Source of the DNA: Metabacillus sp. KUDC1714
GTDB taxonomy: Bacteria; Bacillota; Bacilli; Bacillales; Bacillaceae
Direction of reading: 5' to 3'
Assembly (NCBI RefSeq): GCF_014217835.1
Contig: NZ_CP055263.1
Coordinates: forward strand, 1,638,501 to 1,702,500
DNA: 64,000 bases
In this document: positions 15,333 to 24,219 of the stretch, one piece after another
Numbering within the stretch: the stretch's first letter is position 1
Layout: the number at the start of each line of letters is the position of its first letter
The notes under the pieces: model-generated
Told to the model about the DNA's origin: nothing
The model's input: the letters and a program-made list of their open reading frames with translations, nothing else
Database searches by the model: none
Made by a program: the position numbers and the translations under genes

Positions 15333-16622
15333 TTATCTAATAAAACGATCAATTGTTTTCCTTAACTCTTCAGCACTTCCAGCTAAATTCTTGCCTAGTT
15401 GGTTTATATGCACGATGTTGTCTGATTGCTCTGTTATAGCTGCCGCAACTTCCTGTGCACCAGCAGACGTTTGTTCAGCAATGGCCGCAACCTCTTGTGA
15501 CTGTGTACCTGTTTTTTGTAGAGAGTTCATTTGATGATGAACGAGATCACTTATTTGATTTACAGATTTCGCAACTTCCAAAATGGATTGACTTGTTTCC
15601 TCTAGCATTCTAGTTGACGTTTGTCCTTTATCCGCTTGGAACTTTGCTGTTTTTACTTGTTCACCAATTTGTCCTACAACATTTTGAACTTCTTGTTGAA
15701 TGTTTTGAATTAATCCCGATATACCTTTAACCGCCTTGGCACTTTCGTCAGCTAGTTTTCGTACTTCTTCAGCTACAACCGCAAAGCCTTTCCCATGCTC
15801 CCCAGCCCTTGCTGCCTCTATTGAAGCATTCAATGCCAGTAAATTCGTTTGACTTGCGATATCTCCTACTAGAGATACAATCGTTGAAACCTCATTCGCA
15901 TGCTCTTCTAATCGACGAACTGCTGTCATTGATTCTTCGTTTTCTTCAGCTAATTTTTGAATACCCGTTATTAGGGCATCATATACCTGTTTACTTTCAG
16001 TTAAAGAGGCAACCATTTCTTTGGACATTTTCTCAGAAGAAGATGCTTTGTCTTCTACCTGTGCAGCAAATTCAATAATATCCTCAACAGAAGTAGCGGT
16101 TTCCTGAATCGAACTAGCAGATTGGTCTGCTCCCCTTGAAATTTCTTGAACCGTTATTGAAATAGCTTCAGCCTGTATCGAGGCATTGCTTGAGGCAGCT
16201 GCCATTTTGTTCACTTGTTCGTTTGTTACATGAAAATTTTCGTCAATACTTTGAACCATGCTTCTCATGTTATGCAGCATTTTGTTAAATGCTATACTCA
16301 AGCCTCTTATCTCATCGTCACTTTTTGAAACTGGAACATCTTCATTAATTTGACCTTCCGCAACCTTATATGCTGCACTTTCAAGCAATTGCAACGCTCT
16401 AGTAAGAAAGCCTGATCCAAAATATGCTAATACACTAGACCAAAAAATACCTAGTAAAAGCGTTATTAACGTAAAGATTTCTGGTGAAACAATGTGATCA
16501 GCATACTTCACTAGGAAATGAATAAAAAATGCACTTGTCGAATATGTAATCAGGGCTAAGACTGTTGTAAAAATAACCAGCTTCAGCCGCAAGCTAAATG
16601 TATACTTTTTTTCTCTTCTCAT
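15333..16622 (-). CDS. Short methyl-accepting chemotaxis protein without sensor domain
   Basis: A 429-residue chemoreceptor. Two membrane helices (about 13-37 and 48-70) are separated by only about ten residues, so there is no extracellular ligand domain. A HAMP linker (about 71-125) and the cytoplasmic signalling domain follow, with the conserved tip [20 protein letters not shown] and [20 protein letters not shown] near residue 270. It may sense intracellular or membrane cues, or work in arrays with other receptors. It is inserted between rpiB and ywlE, adjacent in B. subtilis. Confidence 0.93.
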   Translation of the reverse strand: MRREKKYTFSLRLKLVIFTTVLALITYSTSAFFIHFLVKYADHIVSPEIFTLITLLLGIFWSSVLAYFGSGFLTRALQLLESAAYKVAEGQINEDVPVSKSDDEIRGLSIAFNKMLHNMRSMVQSIDENFHVTNEQVNKMAAASSNASIQAEAISITVQEISRGADQSASSIQETATSVEDIIEFAAQVEDKASSSEKMSKEMVASLTESKQVYDALITGIQKLAEENEESMTAVRRLEEHANEVSTIVSLVGDIASQTNLLALNASIEAARAGEHGKGFAVVAEEVRKLADESAKAVKGISGLIQNIQQEVQNVVGQIGEQVKTAKFQADKGQTSTRMLEETSQSILEVAKSVNQISDLVHHQMNSLQKTGTQSQEVAAIAEQTSAGAQEVAAAITEQSDNIVHINQLGKNLAGSAEELRKTIDRFIR

Positions 16623-16643
16623 ATCCTGTTTCTCCCCGTAGCT

Positions 16644-17093
16644 TTATTGCTCAAACTTGGTTATTAATTTATTAATTAAACCTTCTAAGTCTTCTAATGT
16701 TTGGCGATACATATGGAGCGGGCCACCGAATGGATCTGTGATATCCCTTTTCTCCACGTTGTCCTCTGCGACATATTCTACAAGAGTATAGGTTTTTCGA
16801 CCTGCATGTGGGTAGAGGTCTATGACCGATTGCTTATGATTATTCGTCATTGTTAAGATAATCGTTGCCCATTCGATGAGCTCTTCGCTCAAACTTGAGG
16901 ATTGATGGGTGCATTGTATTCCTTTTTCACTTAATGCCTCAATAGCATTGGCTGATGCATCATTTCCATCTAATGCAAAAACTCCAGCAGACCTCACGTC
17001 AAGCTCATCAGAGTTTTTAGCATGTTTTAACAATGCTTCTGCCATAGGACTTCTACATGTATTCCCGGTGCATACGAATAGAACATTTGTCAT
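16644..17093 (-). CDS. ywlE: Protein-arginine phosphatase
   Basis: Low-molecular-weight phosphatase fold (149 residues). The catalytic loop CTGNTCRS starts at Cys8, with the Thr at position 12 that gives phospho-arginine specificity in the YwlE type, and the general acid is in DPFGG near residue 119. In B. subtilis YwlE reverses McsB arginine phosphorylation of CtsR and ClpCP substrates. AAGGAG precedes the ATG. It is 21 bases from the chemoreceptor gene. Confidence 0.93.
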   Translation of the reverse strand: MTNVLFVCTGNTCRSPMAEALLKHAKNSDELDVRSAGVFALDGNDASANAIEALSEKGIQCTHQSSSLSEELIEWATIILTMTNNHKQSVIDLYPHAGRKTYTLVEYVAEDNVEKRDITDPFGGPLHMYRQTLEDLEGLINKLITKFEQ

Positions 17094-17187
17094 ATAAAAA
17101 CACTCCTTTCCACTATTATAATGGAAACGTTATGAAGAGAATAGTAAGGTATCTTGAATAATTGATTATTCTCTTCTAAAGCAAAGA

Positions 17188-17220
17188 AAAAAAGCATAGA
17201 GCACCTCTATACTTTTTTCG
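17188..17220. terminator. Terminator after the lipoprotein gene
   Basis: AAGCATAGAG / CTCTATACTT stem with a CAC loop, A-run on the left and T-run on the right. Confidence 0.75.
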
Positions 17221-17233
17221 GTCTAGCCAATTA

Positions 17234-17869
17234 TTAAAACTCTATTTTTATTTTTTGAGAGTCATTTATTTTCTTTTCATCTTTATCAAATACATCGCTT
17301 GTTGTTATTTCAATCCATTCAAGATCTTTGGAAGAGTCAATAATAAAGCCTAAGTTGCCTTTTTTTATTGTTTCCCCTTCAATTTCACCATTTAATTCTT
17401 CAAGATAGATATCTTTTCCCCAATCAAATTTCTCTCCTGAGCTCGTTTCGATCATTGCTATTGGTGCAAAATTCACCTTTTCAGTAGAAGTGTTTTCGAT
17501 TTCGACAAAGACCTTAACAAAATCGAACTCCTCTTCATGTGTTAACATATGAAAATAGTCAATTAGGCTGTAATCTGGTCTTAAGTGGATGACCTTCGCA
17601 TCTTTCACACTAAGTTTAATTGGACCGACCTCGTACGTTTTATTTACTTGGTTCATAGCCTTTAAGGTTGCTTCACCTTTTTCATCTGAAAAGGATTGGC
17701 CCACCTCTAGCAATGTACGATCGTCTGTTACTTGTGGGTTTGAAGAGTAATCTTTTACATACTCAGTATCTATTTGTTCCTTTACTGGAGCAATACTTGT
17801 GCTTTCGTTGTTTGAGCAAGCTACTAATAATAAAGATAATAATGTCATAAGGACAATAATTTTGTTCAT
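17234..17869 (-). CDS. Putative lipoprotein
   Basis: A 211-residue protein with a lipoprotein signal peptide: basic start, hydrophobic core and lipobox LVAC with Cys18. The rest is soluble and acidic, with a beta-rich segment (about 85-200) resembling the DUF4352-like immunoglobulin fold of Bacillus surface lipoproteins (DFVKVFVEIENTSTEKVNF). I cannot assign a function. GAGGGG precedes the ATG. It is an insertion relative to the ywlE-ywlD order of B. subtilis, next to alkaline phosphatase. Confidence 0.8.
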   Translation of the reverse strand: MNKIIVLMTLLSLLLVACSNNESTSIAPVKEQIDTEYVKDYSSNPQVTDDRTLLEVGQSFSDEKGEATLKAMNQVNKTYEVGPIKLSVKDAKVIHLRPDYSLIDYFHMLTHEEEFDFVKVFVEIENTSTEKVNFAPIAMIETSSGEKFDWGKDIYLEELNGEIEGETIKKGNLGFIIDSSKDLEWIEITTSDVFDKDEKKINDSQKIKIEF

Positions 17870-17908
17870 GAGAAACCCCTCTATCAGCCAATTTTTTTTA
17901 AAAGTACA

Positions 17909-17966
17909 AACGCCTTAGTCAATTAGACCTGTGACATAATTATGACTAGGTGCTGGAGCTAGAGAC
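17909..17966. repeat. Shortened copy of the palindromic hairpin element
   Basis: ACGCCTTAGTCA at one end and TATGACTAGGTGCTGGAGCT at the other match the ends of the 3318 and 34546 elements; the middle is missing. Confidence 0.6.
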
Positions 17967-18001
17967 CAAAACGTAGGACAAAGTTTTAGATCATCTAAAA
18001 A

Positions 18002-18037
18002 AGAAGAGACTGACAAGCTATGTGTCAGACCCTTCTC
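18002..18037 (-). terminator. Terminator after alkaline phosphatase gene
   Basis: Inverted repeat AGAAG...CTGACA / TGTCAG...CTTCT followed by a T6 run on the minus strand. Confidence 0.75.
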
Positions 18038-18049
18038 CTCTAAAGCAAC

Positions 18050-19435
18050 TTAGTTATCTTCAATAACTGTTTTATTTTTACCTTTTTCTAAAAGATCAAA
18101 GATTATTTTTGCATTATCAGTATTGTCGATTTGGCCAGCAAAACGGTCTGACGATGGTCCGAATGCATAAACTGGTACATCTTCACCAGTATGACCACCA
18201 GTCGTCCAACCAGTGTTTGAACGGTTGTCAAAGATCTTTTCAATTGCATTATCAATATCTACTTCTTTTTTAGAAGCCGCATCTTTAACAGATTGGATCT
18301 CTTTAGAAGTTAACTCTAGGTCAATATATTCTTTCAAAGTATCTTCAACATCTGCACCGTTAGCAATTTGATTTGCCATGAAATCAGGTGTACGTTTTGC
18401 TGCTTTAATTGGAGCACCAAACCAATTATAAATGCCGTTTGCCCCAATTGAATAACCACCAGTAGAATGGTCAGCTGTTGCAACAACTAATGTATGCTTG
18501 TCCTTTTTCGCAAATTCAATTGCTGCTTTAAATGCTTTCTCAAAGTCTTCCATTTCACTCATTGCAGAAACGATGTCATTATCATGTCCAGCCCAGTCAA
18601 TTTGGCTTCCTTCGATCATTAAGAAGAAACCGTCCTTGTCTTTGTTTAGACGATTAATTGCAGAAGTTGTCATGTCTTCTAATGACGGAATATCCTCCGT
18701 ACGGTCAATCATTTTTGGCATTCCACGATCTGCAAAAAGACCAAGAATCTGATCATCTTTATTTTTTAATAGCTCATCCTTGTTTGTTACATAACTAAAG
18801 CCATCTGCTTTAAATTCATCAACAAGATTACGATCATCACGAACGAATAAATCAGTTCCTCCACCAAGAAGAACATCTACTTTATGTTTACCATTTACTA
18901 GGTCATCAAAATAGTCATTGGCGATAGCATTCATATTTTGGCGACTATGATCATGTGAACCGAATGATGCAGGAGTTGCATGAGTGATCTCAGATGTAGC
19001 AACAAGTCCAGTTGCTTTACCACGTTCTTTTGCTGCTTCCAATACTGTTTTGACATCTGATCCATCATTATCAACTGCGATTGCATTATTATACGTTTTA
19101 ATACCAGCAGACATTGCAGTTGCTGCAGATGCTGAGTCTGTCACGTTTTGTTCTGGATCCTCTGGATAGGTCATTTGCTGGCCAACCAAATATTTATCAA
19201 GCTCAGTAGGGTCTGCAAACTTTGATTTATTGCTGTCTTGTAAATAGCGGTAGGCAGATGTATACGAAACTCCCATTCCGTCTCCAATTAGGAAGATAAC
19301 GTTTTTAATTTCCGCATTGTTCGACTTTGTTACCTTCGCTTCAGCAGTTGAGAATGTTGCTCCTAAACTACCAAACGCTACTGTAGTCATAATAGCTAAA
19401 GGCAATAGCTTCTTTTTAACTTTCTTATTAAACAT
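18050..19435 (-). CDS. Secreted alkaline phosphatase
   Basis: PhoA/PhoB family phosphomonoesterase (461 residues, same as B. subtilis PhoA) that frees phosphate outside the cell. A Sec signal peptide ends at about AEA33. Metal and active-site blocks are visible: GDGMG (Asp52), TDSASAATA (nucleophile Ser101), ATSEITHATPASFGSHD, EGSQIDWAGHDND and ATADHSTGG; the last His-bearing block is TTGGHTGEDVP. A strong PhoP box upstream implies induction by phosphate starvation. phoA and phoB paralogues cannot be told apart here, so no symbol is given. Confidence 0.95.
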   Translation of the reverse strand: MFNKKVKKKLLPLAIMTTVAFGSLGATFSTAEAKVTKSNNAEIKNVIFLIGDGMGVSYTSAYRYLQDSNKSKFADPTELDKYLVGQQMTYPEDPEQNVTDSASAATAMSAGIKTYNNAIAVDNDGSDVKTVLEAAKERGKATGLVATSEITHATPASFGSHDHSRQNMNAIANDYFDDLVNGKHKVDVLLGGGTDLFVRDDRNLVDEFKADGFSYVTNKDELLKNKDDQILGLFADRGMPKMIDRTEDIPSLEDMTTSAINRLNKDKDGFFLMIEGSQIDWAGHDNDIVSAMSEMEDFEKAFKAAIEFAKKDKHTLVVATADHSTGGYSIGANGIYNWFGAPIKAAKRTPDFMANQIANGADVEDTLKEYIDLELTSKEIQSVKDAASKKEVDIDNAIEKIFDNRSNTGWTTGGHTGEDVPVYAFGPSSDRFAGQIDNTDNAKIIFDLLEKGKNKTVIEDN

Positions 19436-19466
19436 AAATAATTCCCCCTAATCAATTCTAAGCTTG

Positions 19467-19531
19467 ATTATAAATAGATAGTTTTAATCTACTTTTAAGG
19501 GGGTGTAACGATATTGTAAATCGCTTTAAAA
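19467..19531 (-). promoter_or_regulatory. PhoP box and -10 of alkaline phosphatase
   Basis: On the minus strand four hexamers repeat with exact 11-base spacing: TTTTAA (19526), TTTACA (19515), GTTACA (19504) and TTAAAA (19493). They are followed 20 bases later by TATAAT (19467-19472). This is the standard layout of Pho-regulon promoters, TT(A/C/T)ACA repeats replacing the -35. Confidence 0.8.
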
Positions 19532-19717
19532 GATAGGAAAGGATCACCATTAGGTAAATTGTTCCATTTTTTATTTACAAATCAGGATATAAGTACTATA
19601 AACTTTTTGATTTTTCTTTTGTTGTGAGGATTTTCAGAAAGGTCTAGTAAAATATATTTAGAGGTGGATTTACATGAGGTTTACACATTCGATATCTTCT
19701 TTACAAAAATAGAGAGG

Positions 19718-19752
19718 AATAAAACCGGTTATGAATTGACAACCGGCTTTTT
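19718..19752 (-). terminator. Terminator overlapping the mntP stop
   Basis: AACCGGTT and AACCGG arms with a 10-base loop and T-rich flank, adjacent to the stop codon of mntP. Confidence 0.65.
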
Positions 19753-20311
19753 AGAAAGGAAAGATTAGTTTTATGCCAAACGCTAATAGGATACTCCCTC
19801 CAAGCGCCTCACTATATGAACCTAACCAGGACTGAACACGCTTGCCCACTAATAGACCAATCCAGGTTAATACCATACTTACAATTCCAAAAATGACAAC
19901 TGTTAGAAATGTTTTCGCCCCATAAATTCCAAGGCTTAACCCTACCGAAAAACTGTCTAGGCTAACGCTAAGTGCAAAGACAATTAACCCAAATCCTACT
20001 GGTGTAATTAGTGGTTTTTCATCTTTTTTAAAAGAAGCAAAAACCATTTGTACACCTAGTAATATTAATAGACCCCCGCCTAATAAAGTCGCGATTGTTC
20101 CAAAGGTGTCACTTAATACTCTGCCAATTAACATTCCTGCTAATGGCATCCAGATATGAAAAATACCAATTGTAATACCTATGTATAAAATCTGTCTGGC
20201 CCTTAGTCTGATTAATCCCATTCCGAGTCCAACAGAAAATGCATCCATTCCTAAAGCCAGTGCCATTATTAATAATGTAAGTAGTTCTCCCAAGATCGCT
20301 TCAACATTCAT
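19751..20311 (-). CDS. mntP: Manganese efflux pump MntP
   Basis: MntP/YwlD family exporter (186 residues, six membrane helices). The two inverted repeats each carry the ion motif: [14 protein letters not shown] near residue 19 and [12 protein letters not shown] near 116, with the conserved acidic residues. AGGAGGGT precedes the ATG. The leader is too short to hold the manganese riboswitch found before some homologues. It follows ywlC as in B. subtilis. Confidence 0.92.
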   Translation of the reverse strand: MNVEAILGELLTLLIMALALGMDAFSVGLGMGLIRLRARQILYIGITIGIFHIWMPLAGMLIGRVLSDTFGTIATLLGGGLLILLGVQMVFASFKKDEKPLITPVGFGLIVFALSVSLDSFSVGLSLGIYGAKTFLTVVIFGIVSMVLTWIGLLVGKRVQSWLGSYSEALGGSILLAFGIKLIFPF

Positions 20312-20458
20312 AAATACCCTCCTCGGACACGCCTACTTAACTTTATGCGTACCCGATTTGGATTAGAACTTAGAATAATGATAGGAGATTGGGCTTGTTT
20401 TTTTCTTAATTGAATATGAAGAAAAGAATAAAATAACTTCCTCTCCTTGCAAATTGGT

Positions 20459-21505
20459 TCAATACTCTTCGATCACCTGATTACCTGCAGCTTTAAGTAA
20501 GCGATTCATAATCGCCTCGCCAACTCCAATCTGGGGAAAGCTTTCACTAAAAATGATATCCACTTCTTCATCATCAAATTTTCTTAGTACATCATAAAGC
20601 TCTGCTGCAACTGTCTGCAAATTTGCACGGCGCCCACAAGCAATGACCTTATTTGCCTGCAGCTGGTTAATGTTTTCTTCAGTTGTTAACACACCAACCT
20701 TCTTCCCTTCTTTTTGATGCTTGTTGATAATCTTCTGCAAAAATTCAAGTCGACCATTTACGAGCACGACAGGAGCATTAGGCGCATAATGAGTATATTT
20801 CATTCCAGGAGATTTCGGTGCAAGCCCTTCATCGATAAGAGCTTGATCTAGTTGCACTTCTCCGATAACAGATTCTAGTTGCTCTTTCGTAACACCGCCT
20901 GGTCGCAAAATCGTTGGAACAGTTGACGAACAATCTAGTACAGTTGATTCAACGCCAACTCCAGTCGCACCTCCATCAATAATCCCGCTTATTTTCCCAT
21001 TCAGATCATGATAAACATGTGAGGCATGGGTTGGGCTTGGTTTTCCTGACTGATTCGCACTAGGTGCTGCAATTGGTACATCTGCCTCACGTATAAGTGA
21101 AAGCGCAATTGGATGGCTTGGCATTCTCACACCAACTGTTTCAAGACCTGCTGTTACAAGTGTGGATAGCCGATCCCCTTTTTTCGGTAAAATTAGTGTT
21201 AATGGACCTGGCCAAAATTCATTTATTAATTTGTAAGCATAATCGGGGATATCTTTAACAATTTCATCTAACTTGTTAACAGATGCAATGTGGACAATCA
21301 GTGGATTATCACTAGGTCTCCCTTTTGCCTGATAAATTTTACGAACAGCTTCGTCTGAACAAGCATTTGCTCCTAAGCCGTAAACTGTTTCAGTTGGAAA
21401 AGCAACCACTTCATTTTCTCTCAATAAATGTGCTGCCTGTGTAATATGTGGGTAAGTTGTGGATAAGTTAGTAATTTTGTCCACAACCCATAACTTTGTA
21501 TTCAT
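20459..21505 (-). CDS. ywlC: Threonylcarbamoyl-AMP synthase (Sua5/YwlC)
   Basis: Makes L-threonylcarbamoyl-adenylate for t6A37 of ANN-decoding tRNAs (348 residues). The N-terminal YrdC/TsaC domain has PTETVYGLG, KGRPSDNPLIVH, SAN-type APSANQSGKPSPTHASHV and ESTVLD. After SPGMKYTHYAPNAPV near residue 240 comes the Sua5 C-terminal domain, so it is the long form. Its first codons carry DnaA-box-like sequences belonging to the cluster that extends into the ywlB gap. Confidence 0.95.
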   Translation of the reverse strand: MNTKLWVVDKITNLSTTYPHITQAAHLLRENEVVAFPTETVYGLGANACSDEAVRKIYQAKGRPSDNPLIVHIASVNKLDEIVKDIPDYAYKLINEFWPGPLTLILPKKGDRLSTLVTAGLETVGVRMPSHPIALSLIREADVPIAAPSANQSGKPSPTHASHVYHDLNGKISGIIDGGATGVGVESTVLDCSSTVPTILRPGGVTKEQLESVIGEVQLDQALIDEGLAPKSPGMKYTHYAPNAPVVLVNGRLEFLQKIINKHQKEGKKVGVLTTEENINQLQANKVIACGRRANLQTVAAELYDVLRKFDDEEVDIIFSESFPQIGVGEAIMNRLLKAAGNQVIEEY

Positions 21506-21665
21506 ATGTTCTAACTCCCTTGTTTACCGATCATTTTTACCAATACTTTTCACTATCATTAGGTGAATAACTCCTTGAAAGTATATAAAAAGAATACCAA
21601 CAAAACAAGCCTTATCCACAATTTGTGGATAAGGCTGTGGTTTTTGTGGAAAACTATGTGGATAT
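21447..21665. promoter_or_regulatory. DnaA-box cluster
   Basis: Perfect DnaA boxes (TTATCCACA or complement) lie at 21458-21466, 21612-21620 and 21624-21632. One-mismatch boxes lie at 21447-21455, 21477-21485, 21645-21653 and 21657-21665. The middle pair is inverted with a 3-base gap and, extended to 13-bp arms, could also form the terminator hairpin of ywlB. From memory, a DnaA-binding cluster near ywlC is known in B. subtilis, so this is probably the conserved site that titrates DnaA near the origin. Confidence 0.75.
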
Positions 21666-21672
21666 ATCCACT

Positions 21673-22116
21673 TTATGAAGACTTTACCATGATCATTACA
21701 TTGGTTTGTTCAAGAGATCCCTTCATATGCTCCAATGTTAGTAGTTGATTGGGGATAGATGACTGATTGATCTCTTCAAAGCCCATTAGCGATAGAAACT
21801 GAACAGAAGCCTCTTTATTTGTAATTAAAAATAAATGCTTGATTCCCTTTTGCTCTGCTAACGTTTGAATACTTTGAAAAAGTGTTAAAATATGCGCCTG
21901 TTTTAGCTTGTCCGACACAACAAGCGAACGCAATAAACCATATTCACCCACCGGCTCTACACCAATACAAGCTACAACCTCATGCTCACCATTTTCCATC
22001 ATGACAAAATAATCTATTAAACTTTCAAACCCTTCTGAACTAACCCCTGCCTTTTCAACAAAGCCAATTAGCTTCCCAAGGTCCTTTTCTTCCGCAATCT
22101 TTAATTGATAAAACAT
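21673..22116 (-). CDS. ywlB: GNAT-family acetyltransferase-like protein YwlB
   Basis: A 147-residue GNAT-like protein. MFYQLKIAEEKDLGKLIGFV is the first strand-helix unit, VVACIGVEPVGEYGLLRSLVV the central strands, and FLITNKEASVQFLSLMGFEEI the C-terminal substrate region. The usual acetyl-CoA loop Q/RxxGxG/A is not obvious, so activity is uncertain. It occupies the ywlB position between spoIIR and ywlC. GGGGTGA precedes the ATG. Confidence 0.8.
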   Translation of the reverse strand: MFYQLKIAEEKDLGKLIGFVEKAGVSSEGFESLIDYFVMMENGEHEVVACIGVEPVGEYGLLRSLVVSDKLKQAHILTLFQSIQTLAEQKGIKHLFLITNKEASVQFLSLMGFEEINQSSIPNQLLTLEHMKGSLEQTNVMIMVKSS

Positions 22117-22189
22117 ATTTTATCTTCACCCCATTTTATATTCCTACATCAACTCTATGAGGGGGGAAGTAAATTTATTCTATTTATTT

Positions 22190-22423
22190 TGGGGACATTA
22201 TTTTGGGGACATTATTTCGGGGACAGTCCCCGAAACACTGCATTTTTGTAACTTTCTTCTCAGAAAGACTGCTAGAAAGGGAGAAGAAAGTGGTGGGGAC
22301 TGTCCCCCGCCTATTTCGGGGACTGTCCCCGAAACACTTCATATTCGCAACTTTCTTATCACAAAAGCTGTTAAAAGAGGCATGAAAAAAGGTGGGGACT
22401 GTCCCCCACCTTTCAACCGCACC
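22190..22423. repeat. GGGGAC(A/T)GTCCCC palindrome cluster, tandem 99-bp unit
   Basis: Four 13-bp palindromes start at 22219, 22295, 22318 and 22394, and the first/third and second/fourth are each exactly 99 bases apart, marking a tandem duplication that shares GAAACACT and AACTTTCTT segments. Two half-sites GGGGACATTA precede it. The last copy extends to a 20-bp palindrome directly after spoIIR and may terminate its transcript. The apparent open frame here is a repeat artefact. Confidence 0.85.
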
Positions 22424-23089
22424 TTAAGAAAATAAACCTTCGAACCATTCTACAATAAAGAATTTCACTTCTACTTCTTCTTTTTCTTCCTCTTCATCCA
22501 CAACAAGTGAGGCAAGTTTTTCATTAGTTTTATCTTTGTCGTTCACTGTTTCAGTTTCTACTTCTTCTGCTTCAGCTGCTTGTACAGCTTCACCATTTGA
22601 GAAGTCTAAGAAGCATAGTGGCGGAAATAGCACACACCACCAATTTGCACCTTTCGCTTCACCTAAACTAATTAAAATCGCTTCATATTCACCTGCTGGA
22701 TAAATGAAATTACCATATAGCTTTGTTGGAAAGCTTACATTATCAAAATTAACTGAGTATGATTGCGGTTTGTTTTCTCTTTCTAATACATCTTCAACGA
22801 TTGCTTCAATGTCAGGAAGTCTTGACTGAATTAATTGTCTAGCAGTTTCAACTGAAGTTAACTCTGCAACCCATTGCGTAATTTCTTTGTTTACTTCATC
22901 ACGAATCATTCTTTTTAACTCTTGATCTTCATCAGAATTACTATTTGCTAGAATACGTAAACGTATCGCCTCATCAGGAATAACAACTGGCTCCTGTGTA
23001 CTCGCAGCCACCGGTTCTCTATATACGTTCACAATTGCTCCTATTAATAATAAGAATATATATATAAATGCTAATTGTTGTTTTTTCAT
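22424..23089 (-). CDS. spoIIR: Stage II sporulation protein R
   Basis: Forespore-made signalling protein that triggers SpoIIGA to process pro-sigma-E in the mother cell (221 residues). An N-terminal hydrophobic export segment (7-23) is followed by PDEAIRLRILANSNSDEDQE and the signature GANWWCVLFPPLCFLDFS near residues 148-165. The C-terminal tail is unusually acidic (VVDEEEEKEEVEV) and is less conserved. I did not find a clear sigma-F promoter. GGGGAC palindromes flank the gene on both sides. Confidence 0.95.
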   Translation of the reverse strand: MKKQQLAFIYIFLLLIGAIVNVYREPVAASTQEPVVIPDEAIRLRILANSNSDEDQELKRMIRDEVNKEITQWVAELTSVETARQLIQSRLPDIEAIVEDVLERENKPQSYSVNFDNVSFPTKLYGNFIYPAGEYEAILISLGEAKGANWWCVLFPPLCFLDFSNGEAVQAAEAEEVETETVNDKDKTNEKLASLVVDEEEEKEEVEVKFFIVEWFEGLFS

Positions 23090-23173
23090 CTTCTCTCACG
23101 CTCCCTTGGTAAACAGTATGGACAGCATGAGAGATTCTTAAACTATGTTTTTGAAAAAATAGTTTACTAGTTT

Positions 23174-23340
23174 GGGGACTGTCCCCAAAACGATGTTAAA
23201 ACGACTTCCCATTGTCTTGAAATTGGTAATCTATATATAAATTATTGGATGGGGGACTGTCCCCCATTTTTTGATTTCTCCATCATGAGAGACATTCCAC
23301 CTAAGAATGGGGACTGTCCCCATTACTTTGTCCCCATTCC
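23174..23340. repeat. Three GGGGACTGTCCCC palindromes plus half-site
   Basis: Copies at 23174-23186, 23252-23264 and 23309-23321, and a TGTCCCC half-site at 23330. They fill the gap between prmC and spoIIR. Confidence 0.8.
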
Positions 23341-23350
23341 TTCACTCCAT

Positions 23351-24214
23351 TCACTCGTATAAAGTCGCAAACACCATTCGATCTTTCCTATTTATATCAT
23401 ATACAATTTCAACTTCAGCCATTGGTAGGGCTTGTGTGAGTAGGTTTTTTACGTCTTGGCCTTGTCCAGCTCCGATTTCAAAGGCGATGATTGCTGCCCC
23501 GTTTAGTAGTGGTTGCATGTCTTTAATGAGCCTTCTGTAAAAGTCTAATCCGTCTTTTCCGCCTGCTAAGGCACGCATTGGTTCGTGATCTTTTACGACT
23601 GGGGATAGTGTTTCTATTTCCCAATCAGGGATGTAGGGCGGGTTTGATACTAGTATATCGATCTTTTTCATTTTAGAATCTTTTGAAATAGGCTCTAGTA
23701 AATCACCGTGCAGCCATTGAACATTTGCTTGTAGTTCATTCGCGTTTTTCTCAGCAACTTGTAAGGATTCCTTTGCAATGTCAATTGCACTTACGCGGAA
23801 TCTGGGATTTTCCAATGCTAATGTAATAGCTATAGCTCCACTACCTGTACCAACATCTACTACGTGTAGTTCACCATTTCCGTGAAAATAATTAGCACGC
23901 TGAAGGATCCCTTCGACGAGTTCTTCTGTTTCAGGTCGAGGAATGAGCACTTCTTCATTCACATTAAACCGCCTGCCGTAGAATTCTTCATAGCCAATTA
24001 AGTATTGAACAGGAGTTCCCTCAGCATGTTTTATGACATCAGACTTAAAAGCTTGTAGTAGTTCGTTTGAGAGGACCAGTCTCAAGTTTGAAAGTAGTGT
24101 TGCTCGTTCCATGTTTAAATGGTGACGCAGCAGTAGTTCACCCGCATTTTCATCTCTTCCCGCTTCCTTTAAAAAAGAAGAAGCCCATTTGAGGGCTTCA
24201 AATACATAGTTCAT
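23351..24214 (-). CDS. prmC: Release factor glutamine methyltransferase
   Basis: SAM-dependent enzyme methylating the Gln of the GGQ motif in RF1 and RF2 (287 residues). The N-terminal helical domain is followed by the Rossmann fold with VDVGTGSGAIAI (119-130), and the catalytic NPPY is at 191-194. It lies five bases after prfA, which encodes its substrate, and GGAAGAG next to the prfA stop is its ribosome binding site. Confidence 0.96.
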   Translation of the reverse strand: MNYVFEALKWASSFLKEAGRDENAGELLLRHHLNMERATLLSNLRLVLSNELLQAFKSDVIKHAEGTPVQYLIGYEEFYGRRFNVNEEVLIPRPETEELVEGILQRANYFHGNGELHVVDVGTGSGAIAITLALENPRFRVSAIDIAKESLQVAEKNANELQANVQWLHGDLLEPISKDSKMKKIDILVSNPPYIPDWEIETLSPVVKDHEPMRALAGGKDGLDFYRRLIKDMQPLLNGAAIIAFEIGAGQGQDVKNLLTQALPMAEVEIVYDINRKDRMVFATLYE

Positions 24215-24219
24215 ATTGT

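Noticed and set aside
20312..20458. Manganese (yybP-ykoY) riboswitch before mntP
   Set aside because: The gap is short and lacks the paired loops of that riboswitch.
22157..22435. Plus-strand 92-codon frame with internal repeats
   Set aside because: It is the translation of the GGGGAC tandem repeats and ends inside spoIIR antisense.
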